DNA from: Rhypophila decipiens
Taxonomy: Eukaryota > Ascomycota > Sordariomycetes > Sordariales > Naviculisporaceae
Length of the DNA: 64,000 bases
Direction: 5' to 3'
Assembly (NCBI GenBank): GCA_033297075.1
Contig: MU858059.1
Coordinates: 62,001-126,000, forward strand
Shown: piece by piece, positions 11,953 to 23,477 of the stretch
Position numbering within the stretch: the first letter of the stretch is position 1
How the letters are laid out: each line of letters opens with the position of its first letter
The notes under the pieces: generated by a model
The model's database searches: none
What the model saw: the letters and a program-made list of their open reading frames with translations, nothing else
What the model was told of the DNA's origin: nothing
Position numbers and translations under genes: made by a program

Positions 11953-12952
11953 AAGGTGCCTTCTTCTGGATTCATTCTACTTCCTCAGACACAATGACTT
12001 GACTCGGGACATGTCGACGGACAAGATTCTGGACAGGCGCTGTCAGGCAGTGGCTGAACCTGGATTTTGCTCTTGAGTGGTCAAGGAAAGTCGCGAGCAG
12101 TTATTGATCAGTCCATGGAACCGGGTCCGTCTTCACGTCAGATCTTCTGAGCTGGAACGCTGATTGCGAGCCAGGTATAACAGGGTTGTCGCCTTGTCAT
12201 AGTTACTGATTGCGATTCCCTTGATATGATCCTTCACTCTAGGTAAATCCTCCTCTGGAGAGCTCCATGTCGCTTACGACACCAAGCTGGCGAATTGCAA
12301 GCCAAATGCCGACCCGTTCGCCCATGTGAGAGAGGTACGTATGCCCAATGACAGAATTTGCTGAGCGAGATGACCGCAACACAATTGCATTACATTAGAA
12401 GGATACCGCCCGGGACCACATCCTCCATTATTCGCCGCAACCCGGTTTTGTCCTCGAGAAATTCAGTGCTCTGATATTAACTTCCACTTCCATCTACTCG
12501 TGCCACGGAAGAATAGCAGCTTTGAGAAAAGGAGACCTTTTGGAATATGCTTGAAAGACGTAAAGGGAAGTTTCCTCACGAAATAACAGACGGCATATGC
12601 CAGAACGCCAACCTTGTCTTCACCACGCATCCCAACTTGGTCACTCATCCCCGGCCTAATCAACCCCAGATCAGGTGCAATGCCTACTATATTTCCCCGT
12701 GGGGCACCCTTGTCAAAGATACGGCAGCCATGTGTTTAATTTAGTATGCAAACTTCCAAGTGGTCGATAGCCTCGCAGCATGACCCGTCCCATTATCGAC
12801 TTTATCCGCAACCCGCCCTTCCCCCTTTACCCGCGGGAGCGGCACACTCTTCTTGGCAATCATGACCATGATTTCATGCTTTCTACCTTTGGTGGACGCA
12901 GTCTCGATTAAATCTAATGGCGCGTGGGCTCCCCAGTATACATGGGAGCACA

Positions 12953-12958
12953 TATAAG
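12953..12958 (+). promoter_or_regulatory. TATA-like element of the LPMO gene
   Basis: TATAAG about 105 bases upstream of the LPMO ATG at 13063. A GTGGGG sequence at 12699-12704 fits the SYGGRG carbon-catabolite repressor (CreA/CRE1) site, as expected for a cellulolytic gene, but such a short site is common by chance. Confidence 0.35.
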
Positions 12959-13062
12959 TAGAACAGGCGGACGGAGGAAGGCAGACTTGCAGCCCACAAA
13001 GGAATACATCTTCATCTTCATACCCTCAAGATCTTTCCCAGTTGTCGTTGACCAAATACACC

Positions 13063-13893
13063 ATGAAGTTCAGCATTGCCATCTCACTGCTGCTCTCAGC
13101 AGTAGCCGAGGCTCACTGTACGCAAGACACTCACTCCAATTCTATAATCCAAAGTGAACATGACAGCTAACACACATCTTGAATACCACCAGACACCTTC
13201 CCCAGCATCGGCAACTCGGCCGACTGGCAATATGTCCGCACGACAGTCAACTTCCAGAGCAATGGCCCGGTCACAAGCGTCAACTCGGAAGAAATGAGAT
13301 GTTATGAGCGCAACCCAGGATCCGGCGCGCCAGGAATCATGAACGTGACTGCAGGCTCCGGCATCTCGTACAACGCCAAGTCCTCCATCTCCCATCCCGG
13401 CCCCATGGCATTCTACATCGCCAAGGTTCCCGCCGGACAGACGGCTGCCACCTGGGACGGAAAGGGCAAGGTATGGTCCAAGATCTACCAGGACAAGCCG
13501 ACTCTGGGTGGATCCATGACCTGGCCTTCACAGGGTACGTTGCCTTTTTGTCTAGTTTTCTCCTGAAAAAAGTGAAAAACTGACTGAACTCATTATGAAC
13601 CAACAGGCGCCCGCTCCGTGACGGTCACGATCCCCAAGTGCCTCCAGAACGGAGACTACCTGCTCCGCGCGGAGCACATCGGCCTGCACTCGGCCCAGGC
13701 GGCCGGCGGCGCGCAGTACTACATCTCGTGCGCGCAGATCTCGGTCAACGGCGGATCCGGCACGTATTCGCCCAAGAACCTCGTCAGCTTCCCCGGAGCT
13801 TACGGGGCCACCGACCCCGGCGTCATGATCAACATCTACTATCCCATCCCCACGAGCTACAAGGCACCTGGGCCTGCTCCCGAGACTTGCTGA
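13063..13893 (+). CDS. AA9 lytic polysaccharide monooxygenase (secreted)
   Basis: Copper enzyme that oxidatively cleaves cellulose or related beta-glucans outside the cell. Exons 13063-13117, 13193-13534 and 13607-13893 give 227 residues: one catalytic domain, no cellulose-binding module or linker. The signal peptide (17 residues, ending AVAEA) leaves His18 as mature His1, the N-terminal Cu ligand; this confirms the start codon. The second Cu His is in SHPGPMAFYIAKV (residue 86). The second-sphere His and Gln are in HIGLHSA and AGGAQYY, and the axial Tyr is in QYYISC. Cys pairs are placed as in the family (MRCYERNP; IPKCLQNG; YISCAQI; terminal ETC). All active-site residues are present, so it should be active. 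The next gene is a secreted GH79 enzyme on the same strand. Confidence 0.95.
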
Positions 13894-14556
13894 TTGGGGA
13901 AATGGAGGAAGTAGGCGTATGAATCTATCTTGGCCAACTGAAAGGTTAGTTTGTGTCGATGATATTGGTCAACATGTATTAGATAATTACCGTCAAGCAC
14001 GGTAGTAAAGCCATGTTAAATCCTTCAACATTGAATCCATGTCCAAGTTTAACAGTCCACACACTGGCAAACATCGGTATTAAGTACCGTGCTACAAGCT
14101 GCGGGCAAAACTCAGTTGCAACCTTGTTTGTCGTAGTATTGATCTCAATGTAGCACAGTAGTCGTAGCGGGCGCCAGCCGTCCGTCCCTTGCATTTCGGG
14201 AGGTACAAGTAAGTACTCCGTATACCTCGTTATAATATTACTGCCAAGATGGAAAGCTCTCTCCCGCCCACGCAAGTCTAAAGCATCCGAACCGGGCGAT
14301 GAAGTATCTTTCTGTTCCGTGCCCAGACTTTGAACCTCGATTCGGCCAAGGCGAGGGGATCGAGAAGACAGTATGGCGGAAAAATTCGAACTGCGTTACC
14401 GGCCATTTTTGTAGCATCGGGGGATCGAAACACCGAGGAAGCTCGAAACCTTTAACGTGCGGTAGGACCGAGACGGCTATAAGCACCTCTTGTACTTTGA
14501 AAGTGCACCTTTCACCCTTTAGAACTCTAAGAAAAGGCTACTGTCCCGTGATCAAG
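13894..14556. other. Intergenic spacer with TACTCCGTA motif
   Basis: 663 bases between the LPMO and GH79 genes, both on +. Contains TACTCCGTA at 14214-14222, a 9-mer that recurs at 35467 and 39202. Upstream of 14557 the reading frame is open back to 14299, but that extension lacks signal-peptide character. Confidence 0.5.
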
Positions 14557-16218
14557 ATGGGCGTCGTTTCGGTCAAGACCTTTGGTCTGCTGTGCCTCGC
14601 ATTGGCAACAACGTCAACGTCAACAGCCCAAGCCGCAACCTTTGAAGTCCCAGCCAAAGTAGGAGCACCCGGATACAAATACGCACCTCTCGATCCTGCC
14701 CCAGTCGGCCTCTCATTCGAGTTCTTTGCCTTCCCGTCCTACTTTACCAACGTCACCGCCACGAAACAATGTCTGGCCAACTGGAAGAGCTTGACCGGCG
14801 TCTGGCCACCCATCCGTATTGGAGGGACGACGCAGGACCGAGCACAGTATGATGCGTCGACATCGGCCTATGTCGTCTATTCGGTCCACAATGCAGCAGA
14901 TGCCCCCATGACCCTGACCTTTGGATCCAAGTTCATGACTTTGGCGGGCACATATGAAGGAAGCGTCGTGGTGGGTCTGAATAGGGGCAAAAACAAGATT
15001 GAGAACACCATCGCCGCAGCCAAGGTCGCGGTGGCCGAGGTCAAGAATCTGCTAGCCATCGAGCTGGGGAATGAACCCGAGTGTAAGACTCTCTTTGATT
15101 AGTAATTTGTTTGGTCACAGTGTTTTAACTCACGGTGCTGACGACACATCATCAGACTACCCCAAAGACGGTCAGCCCATCGCAGCAGGGACATGGAACC
15201 CCAGTGTAGACGTCGCCTCGCAAAACAGCTGGATGATAAGAGTAGGCAGCGCCATCGGAAGAAAGAACATCATCCAGGCCGGTAACTGGAACGCAGCGGC
15301 CCCGACCTGGGGCGCTGCCAATCTCGTCGCTGCGGAGAACGCAACGGTCCGGCAATACGTCCGCCATTATGCCCATCACAACTATCCCGGCGGCACGATC
15401 CAGAGCCTCATGACGCATCCCACCACGGTGAAGAATGTGCGGACTCAATTCGAGGCGGATGTGGCTGCTGTGCTTCGTACCGGGAGGGAGTACGTCCTGG
15501 GAGAGACAAACTCGGGTATGAAACAACATTTTCTTCTTCTCTCAAGCATTGCTGAGTAACAACCACGACCAATAAATTTGTGCTGACGAAATATACCATT
15601 AATTCACCGTGCGTACCAGTCTCTGGCGGCGGAGCAGCCGGTGTCTCACCTACCTTTGGCGCCGCCCTCTGGACCATGGACTATGCCCTCCGCGCAGCAT
15701 ACACCAACATATCGCGCATCTACTTCCACCACGGCACGGTGGGCAACTGCCAGTACTGCTTCTTTGGACGCTACAGCATGGGAGCCCCGTACTACGGTGC
15801 CCACGCGGCCGTGGCGTTCCTGGCCGGGGGCAGCCATGTCACCGCGCTGGACGACCCCGGGACGACCAACTATGCTGCTTACGTCGTCTTTGACTCCCAG
15901 GGGCAACCCTTAAGGGTGTTGCTTTATAATTCGGATTACTTTGCAGGGGGCGGGGGCACGACGAGGACGAGCCAGTCGTTTACCTTGACGGGCTTGCCGC
16001 GCAGCGGTAGCATCGTCCGAGCCAAGAGGCTGACGGCGGCGAGTGCCTCTTCGAGGGTGGACCAGGGGAGCAGTCCCACGTTTGGCGGTCAGACTTTTGC
16101 TGATGGGACTTGTGTGGTCCAGGGGACCGAGACTTTTGAGAGCACGGCTGTCTCGTCGAATGGGCAAGCAACCTTTACGCTCAAGGCAACCGAGGTGCTG
16201 ATAGTCTATTTGCAGTAG
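14557..16218 (+). CDS. GH79-type glycoside hydrolase (beta-glucuronidase family, secreted)
   Basis: Secreted retaining hydrolase of the GH79 type, a family that removes glucuronic or 4-O-methylglucuronic acid from plant polysaccharides and arabinogalactan. Exons 14557-15082, 15156-15515 and 15620-16218 give 494 residues. The signal peptide ends near STAQAATF (about residue 26). The catalytic barrel contains LPIRIGG-like WPPIRIGGTTQD, the acid/base Glu in AIELGNEPEYYP (about residue 175, split by intron 1), and the nucleophile Glu in YVLGETNS (about 293, just before intron 2). The C-terminal beta-sandwich runs to FTLKATEVLIVYLQ, as in the GH79 C-domain. The ATG at 14557 was chosen because it starts a clean signal peptide. 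Same strand and only 660 bases after the LPMO, consistent with joint use on plant cell wall. The exact substrate is not decidable here. Confidence 0.85.
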
Positions 16219-17170
16219 CTCCGAACACTTGGGGGAGATTGTCTAGCTGCTTGTCTTGTAGTAGTGTTGAGATAAACCTGCTGACATGATACATCCGTAT
16301 GACCCGGAGGCAACTCTAACCTGACTACAGCTGGGGTCTACTTATGAAGACGAAGTTCAGAGCAAATGACTAGGCTGGCGTGCCAAAATATGATGACATG
16401 ATTATACCGGGAAATTCACCGACTGGCTCACTTGTTCAGGCTAGCAATTCAAGTTCCCGGGATTTCAGATTCTGACCAAATCATCTCCCAAAACATACAT
16501 ATATTGGCGTGGCAACAACTGTGGTGCCGCCCATTTGATTATGGGAATCCTATGGGTGTCTCGTCCGTATATCCTCGTCTAACATTCTGTCCATTGCCTT
16601 CCCCGAGGCAGGCAGGGCCCATGATATTTGACACCCGTCTCTGGTGCTGCATCTCCGAACCTCCGGCCATGGATGTGGCAACATACCTAGACAAGCTAGG
16701 TAGCTGCTTGACTTGTAGCGCTAACTTAGTAACTCCAGGCAGCCTCATTTGAATGCAGGAACTTGGACACCAGATTGTCTCGAACTAGTATACTTCAGCT
16801 CTAGGGACCCGAATCACCCGATCACACTTGAAATTTTATGCACCGCTATCACCCGTGGGTCCTCCCCGTACAAGCAAGCCAAGGGCCTTTGTCCACTTTT
16901 GTATAATACGAGTTCCATATCCCATGATTAGGTTAGTAATCCCGATTGCAACGCCGAGTACCATTATCCCTACGCTCACTCAGCACTCGGCCACTTGCAT
17001 TGCTGTGCCACATGACATAGCGAATACTCAGCAATGGCTAGATCGGATCTGTAATAACCGTTGTGTCATGGAATTACACAAGAAGTCGCCGACGCGTTGT
17101 CATCTTCTTAGTTCTTACTAGGTAGTCTTGAATGTGAGCCAGCGGCACTGTGACACTATGAGCATGAAGA
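16219..17170. other. Intergenic, upstream of the megasynthase
   Basis: 950 bases searched for remnants of the missing KS or AT domains of a PKS. I recognise none in any frame (no DTACSSS, no GHSxGE, no KS His motifs). It appears to be ordinary spacer and promoter. Confidence 0.55.
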
Positions 17171-20100
17171 ATGATGAGCGAGGACAAAGGATACAAAGTA
17201 CAAGTATTTGGACACCTGCCCGTGATAGGGATGGATACAAGATTCAGGAGACACCTTCTCATTGTAGACCTACTTTGCTGGCTTGACAACCGATATCAAA
17301 TTCAAGGTCTTGGTGATCTTTTCGTAGACATGGAATCTCAGTCGGCCTCGGCAGTGGCAATGGATCGAAGCGGTATACCGGTCCATAACAGCCCTGGTGC
17401 TCTCCAACCGGGTATTAATATCAAGAACATGACATCCGGCTCGAATCTTCATCCACTTCTCGGCATCGCCAGCATAGATGCATTGGGGCTGGGCATCACA
17501 TGGCGCAACACTCTAGATGCCGCACGCCTTTTGGCCATGGCTGGCCATCCAATGCCCCTCCCGACCGATTTCCCAGCAGCAGGATATGTCAAGGTCGTCA
17601 ATGAGGCTGCCACCAGCTTCGTTGGGTCCAGGATTCTCCGCAATTTCGAGCTCGACGACTTTCATTTGCAAAACCACATTTGTCTGCAGAATGACCATGA
17701 CAAGATTCATCTTGTGCTGGAGCTTCAGTCGACTGGCAGTCACGAGAGACATGGTGATCGGACAGACTTTGTCAGCTTCCGTATCAGAAGCCATCATGAA
17801 GACTTAGACGGCAGCGGCAACACAAGCTCACCGGTGCTCAACGCCCTGGGATGCATCCGTCTCAGGAGCTCAAAGGCACCACAGAGCCTGTCGTCCACGC
17901 TGTCGACAGTGAAGGACAATCCGGTCCTTGTCAGAACCCTGCCAATGTCATATGGCCAGTCAGGCTTCTGGTTCATGACCCAGCTCATCGACGACCCGAC
18001 CTTCTTCAACGGCACCGTCTCGTTCCTCATCACAGACATCACGCTCGACATAGCCCACCTGGCCCAGATCGTGCTCGACATGGCACAGCAACATGAAGGC
18101 CTGCGGACGGCATTCTTCGCAGACCCACAGACTCACAAACCCGTCCAGGCCGTTTTATCGTCCTCGCCTCTAAGACTCGAAACCAAAACCATCACGTTCC
18201 CCTCCCAGGTCCGCGCCGAAATAGACGCCATGAACAAACACGTCTACGACATCTCCAAGGGCGAAACGCTCCGTCTTTTGCTTCTCACAGAGTCCCCGAC
18301 CATCAACCATCTCATAGTCGGCTATCACCACATCAACATTGACGGCATGAGCATCATCGCCTTGACCGACCACCTCAGACTGGCATACAAGTCTCCTGCT
18401 CCTCTCCCCGCTCCCTTCCAGCACCCCGACTTTGCTCTCCTCCAACACAAACGTCTCCAGTCAGGCCAGTACGATGCAGACATTGCCTACTGGAAGTCCG
18501 AGTTCCACGCCCCAGCCCTGCCCGACATCCTCCCCATACTACCACTCTCCCCATCGACTGCCTTGAAATCCCGCCCCTCGACCAGGACCACATACCGCCA
18601 TGTCCGCGCCGAACGCCGACTGTCCACCTCCACCACAGCAGCCTTACACGCCCTCCGCAAGACGGGAAAAATCCAGTCGCCATTTATTTTCTACACCACC
18701 GTTTTCCAAATCCTGCTCGCCCGCCTAGCGCAAACAGACGACCTAGTCATCGGCCTCGCCTCGGCAAACAGACACAACGACCCCTCCTCAACCGACTCAA
18801 TCGGCATATTCCTCAACCTCATCGCCCTCCGTCTCCGGGCCGACATGTCAGAACATACATTTGCCTCCCTCCTCTCGCAAAACAAGGCAAAGATCATCCA
18901 AGGCCTCAAGCACTCGTCTGTCCCGATCGACGTCGTGCTGGAAGAGGTCAACGCGCCCAGACACGCCAGCTATAACCCCCTCTTCCAGGCCTTTGTCAAT
19001 TACATACCCGTCCCGGAGACAAGGACTTTCGGCGAGGGTATCATTCAGAACAAAGAATACGAGATTGGCGAGACAATGTATGATATCATGCTTGCTGTTA
19101 TTGATCCGCCCGCAGCTCCTGGCAGCAGCAGCACTGGGAATAATCCGTGGATCGCCATCATGCTCCAGCAGGAGCTTTACACGCAAGAGGAAGCGCGACT
19201 TTTGCTGGATTGTTTTGTGAATCTCGTCGAGGCTTTTGTCGAGGATGTGCATGTCCCTGCTACTCGGCCCCAGATGTTTAGTCCGCTCGAGGTGGCGAGG
19301 GCTGTTGAGCTGGGCCGGGGGGAGGGTTTGGACTTTGCTGGTGGGTTGGGGTCGATTTTGGGCCGGTTGGACGCGGGGGGGAGGGATCGAGATGGCCAAG
19401 TTGCTCTGAGAGATACACGGGGGTGTGTGTTGACTTATGGCGACATGATGGCCAGGTCGATACAGATTGCCATCGGGCTTTCGGCGGCTCGTATCGCCCC
19501 AAGGTCGAGAATTGGTGTCCTCCAAGAGCCAACGGTGGATTGGGTCTGCTCCATGTTGGGCATTTGGCGGTTTGGTGCCAGTTATGTCCCACTGGAGGTT
19601 ACCCAGGGCGTCGGCCGGCTCCGAACCATGGTCAAAGATGCGGACCTGGCTGCCGTCCTGGTCCACAGCCAGACAAGGGGCCTCTGCGACGAGATAGGTC
19701 TTGATTCGCGCACTGTCGTTCTCCATGTTGGAAGCCTGACAACGTCTCATACTGAGATGATGCCGGGTTTCTACCAGCCCATGGCTGAGGACGAGGCCAT
19801 CGTACTATATACGAGCGGATCCACGGGTGTTCCAAAGGTAAATACCAGCACCCTCGGCTAGTTGATGAGGATGACATGTACTAATCAACACCGCGAGTTA
19901 TTTCCAGGCTATCTCTCTTCCTCACAGGATGATAACAAACACCATCCTCGGCTACCTGCACAGCTTCCCCATGACACCCCAGATCGTTCTCCAACAAATC
20001 GCCCTCAGTTTCGACGTCTCTTGGTGGCAGACGCTTATCGGCCTCGCGACAGGTGGCTCGGTCGTCGTGGCTGGAAAAGAGGTCCGACGCGACCCGTTCG

Positions 20101-22823
20101 CCCTCACCGGCTTGATCATTTCCGAGGGCATCACGCTTACCCTGGCAGTACCGTCCGAGGCCACTTCCTGGCTTCAGAACGGAAATCTCGAGGAATTGCG
20201 TGGCTCGGCATGGGAATGGCACATCTCTGCTGGCGAAGAGATTGGTGCGAACCTGATAGAGGGACTCCGAGCACTGCAAAAGCCCGACTTGCGTCTTGTC
20301 AATGCCTACGGCCCAGCCGAGACTATCATTCCACATGCTTACGCGGTCCCATATCGAGATATACATCTCCACCAGCCTATACCCATCGGAAAGGTGCTGC
20401 CTAATTACAGCGTGTATATAATGGATCAAGACCTCCACCCCGTCCCCGCCGGAGTCCCCGGCCAGATTGTCATTGCCGGTGCAGGTGTCGCCTCGGGCTA
20501 TATCAACCAGCCCGACTTAACGGCATCTCGATTCCCGCACGATTATCTTGCCAGTCCCAGAGCAGCTGCAAATGGCTGGACCAAGATGCATCTCAGTGGG
20601 GATCGCGGATACATGGACGAGCACGGCATCTTTACTGCCCTGGGCAGGATGAATGGTGATACCCAAGTCAAGCTGCGAGGCCAGCGGTTTGAGCTGCGCG
20701 AGGTCGAATCGGCAATGGTAAATGCTGGGAAGGGTGATATTTTGGAGGCAGTATGCCATGTCCGACGACAAGATGAGCGCGATGCTGGCTCTGCGTTCCT
20801 TGTTGCCCATGTCGTTCTTGGTCCAGGGGTGCTGAAAACGTACGGCGGTACGACTGGACCGGCTGTCGACAACATGCTGCGGAAGACTGTCTCAGATCTT
20901 GCGCTGCCCCAGTACATGCGCCCTTCTGCCGTGGTGCCTTTGCCTTCCATGCCGCTGAGTCACCATGGAAAGGTAGACAGAAAGTTACTGGCCAACTTGC
21001 CACTGAGGGAAATCCCACGAAGAGCAGGGAATGCCAGCCAAGGCCTTCAAAAGATTACACCAACACCTCTACCGTCAGAAGAAACTATTAGCAAGACCGG
21101 CCATTCGATCCCTCCGCCTCGGGGCAACGTATCTCGGGCTTCCTTGCGTCTGATGGAAGGCATATGGAGAGAGGTTTTGGGAGATCTTGTCCATCCAGAT
21201 CAAAAGCTGGAGCCGGGGATTGATTTCTTCCTTGCCGGTGGCAGCTCGCTCTTGCTGATAAATGTCAAGGGAAGGATAAGAGAACGGACGGGGTATGACG
21301 TCCCCTTGGCGAGATTGTTCGAGGAGAGCACACTGGAGAGAATGGCCAGTACACTTGAAAATCTTGGTGATAACCAACCGCCGTCACGACAAGATTTACC
21401 TAAGAATCCTCAAGAAGCCCAACAACCAGTGAGGGGCGGCCTCGGAACTCTGGATAAGATGAAGAAAATATGGCTATCGGTGCTTGGCAATATCGTGTCC
21501 TCGGAGCAAGACGTCGGACCCGAATCGGACTTTTTCTTGGTCGGCGGGAGCTCGCTGCTCCTGATTGGTGTCCAACGGGAGGTGAACAAGGAGTTCGGCG
21601 TTCCTCTTCCACTCGCAAAACTCTTCGAGACAAGTACGTTGGGCCAAATGGCGGCTTTTCTAGACGCGGCCCTGGCAGCTAGACAAAACGATATATTGAT
21701 TGGAAATGGTAGGCTGGACAAGATCAACTGGGAGGAGGAAGTGGCGTTCAAAGAGCAGGTTCCCATGATCTTTAGGACCGCAACTAGCAAGTCTCATGTC
21801 ACTGCCAAAATGACGATGGCTTTAACGGGGGCCACCGGATTCCTCGGACGGCACATCCTTCAGCGGCTCATAGCTGATCCCAAAGTCAAAGCCGTGCACT
21901 GCATCGCTGTTCGGGACGCCTCGAAACTAGGGTCGATGGTAAGCTCCCCGAAAGTCGTCATCCACCGAGGTGATCTCAGAGAGCCTCACCTGGGTCTGTC
22001 CGAAGGCCAAGCAAGACGCATCTTTTCTGGCCTCTCAGCCATCATCCACAACGGGGCTGATGTCTCGTTCCTTCGCGGCTACCCAACAATTCGAGCGGCC
22101 AACCTCCTCTCCACCAAGGCCATAGTCCAGCTATGTATAAAACACCACATGGCTGACAAACCACCGCCGCATTTTCACTTCGTATCCACTGCCGGGGTCT
22201 CACAATTGGGGACGAGCGAGCTGTACGAAGAGTCTCTGGCCGTACCAGAACCCCCATCCAACTCAAACGGTTATGTGGCAACCAAGTGGGCATCCGAGAA
22301 ATACCTCGAGCACGCCCACGATAGATGCGGGATAACAGTTGCCATCCATCGGCCGACCTATGTCGTTGGACCTGACGCACCGCAGCTAGACGTCATGCAC
22401 AATCTCCTGCACTTTGCCAAGATACTGAGGAGCGTCCCCGTGATGCCTCCTGTTGATAGATGGCTTCAGTTTGTGGGCATCGAAGAGGTGGCTGGTGATG
22501 TCGTTGAAGATGTCTTGACTTTACTTTTAAGGAATCCAGGAAATGTGGTGTATCGAAACCACTGCGGTGTTGAGAAGAACTGGGTTCGACTGGATCAGCT
22601 GGGGCCGTACCTGGAACAACAGCATGGTGGCAAGTTTGTAGCGGTTGCCTTCGAGCACTGGCTCGATGCTGCGGGACAGGCAGGAATGCCCATACAGGTC
22701 AAGGAGTATCTTGGAAATCTGATGGTGGAAAACACAAAGGACAGAAGGAGCTGGGTCTATCCGCGCGTGCTCAAGGGACCCAGAACCGGTCACGGGCCAT
22801 GGCAGAGAGCAGGTAAACTCTAG
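17171..22823 (+). CDS. NRPS-like megasynthase: half-DH, C, A, T, T, R
   Basis: Two exons (17171-19837, 19908-22823) give about 1,860 residues; Met54 (17330) is an alternative start. Residues ~90-245 match the first hot-dog half of a PKS dehydratase (HPLLGIASIDALG; GHPMPLPTDFPAAGY). The His is kept, the conserved Gly is lost, and the second half with the catalytic Asp is absent. C domain: MSYGQSGFWF at ~258 and intact HHINIDG at 386-392. A domain: TYGDMM, LYTSGSTGVPK, SFDVSWW, NAYGPAE, LSGDRG, HGKVDRK. Two carrier domains have Ser at ~1336 and ~1438 (both GGSSLLLI). Reductase domain: LTGATGFLG at ~1527 and catalytic YVATK at ~1678. The intron was placed so that VPK joins AISLPHRMITN. No KS, AT, KR, ACP or thioesterase. 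Likely condenses an acyl group supplied in trans with an amino acid and releases it reductively. The C domain resembles those of PKS-NRPS hybrids, so this is probably a hybrid that lost its front. Confidence 0.85.
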
Positions 22824-23477
22824 AGATGAAAGAAGTCATGTTGTTTGATGATAGGTGCCAAGTATTGCAATAGACGTATGCAAGAAAGTTGCTCATCTGT
22901 TGAAGATGGTAAAACTTGGAAAGTCCCATTAAACTTAGGCTCTGATGTGCTGCAGGGGGGAGGACTGTGCATCCGTCCCAGCACAAATCGGGAAGGATTC
23001 AATCAGCTGAAAAGCGCCACCTTCCCCGGTGAAGACCATCAAGCGACCTCGACCTGCACGCCAAGACAATCTCCCACTCCCATGCCGCTGCCGCTGATAA
23101 GAATTTAAAGAAGGAGCAACTGAGAACTGAGCAGGCTCTGGAACGACGGCAGTCATGACGAAAGAGCCGTGGGTCGTGGCTGCCGTGGGATGAAGAGAGC
23201 CACTTATCTCCAGCCAATCTCCCCGACCCAAGTTCCATTTCCCCAGACAGTTCTCTCCCAGGACAAGACAGCCTGTAGTTAGTTAATTACTATTGACTCC
23301 TAGCGGACTTGACGCGCTTATTCTGGTTAGACTGACCTGTCATCTCTTCTCCTTATGCAGGTCACCTCCCACAGTCGCGTCTAAATTCTCACTCACATCA
23401 TCCGCACATCACCTTCTCTTGACAGCTGGGACGTGTTTCGACGACGGGCTTCTGTGAAGCAACTTTGGCACGCAGCC
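22824..23477. other. Intergenic spacer
   Basis: 654 bases between two + strand genes; no gene, RNA or repeat recognised. Confidence 0.5.

Larger units (their letters stand above)
11472..13062. other. Intergenic region with telomere-like repeat
   Basis: 1.6 kb between divergent genes (DHA2 transporter and LPMO). It contains the short GGGTTA tract at 11934-11952 and the LPMO promoter. No convincing coding sequence was found. Confidence 0.55.

Noticed and set aside
14299..14556. Longer N terminus for the GH79 protein
   Set aside because: Open in frame but not signal-like; the ATG at 14557 begins a proper signal peptide.
18848..19750. 300-codon minus-strand frame inside the megasynthase
   Set aside because: Opposite strand of the C/A domains; the + frame has all catalytic motifs, the minus frame has none.
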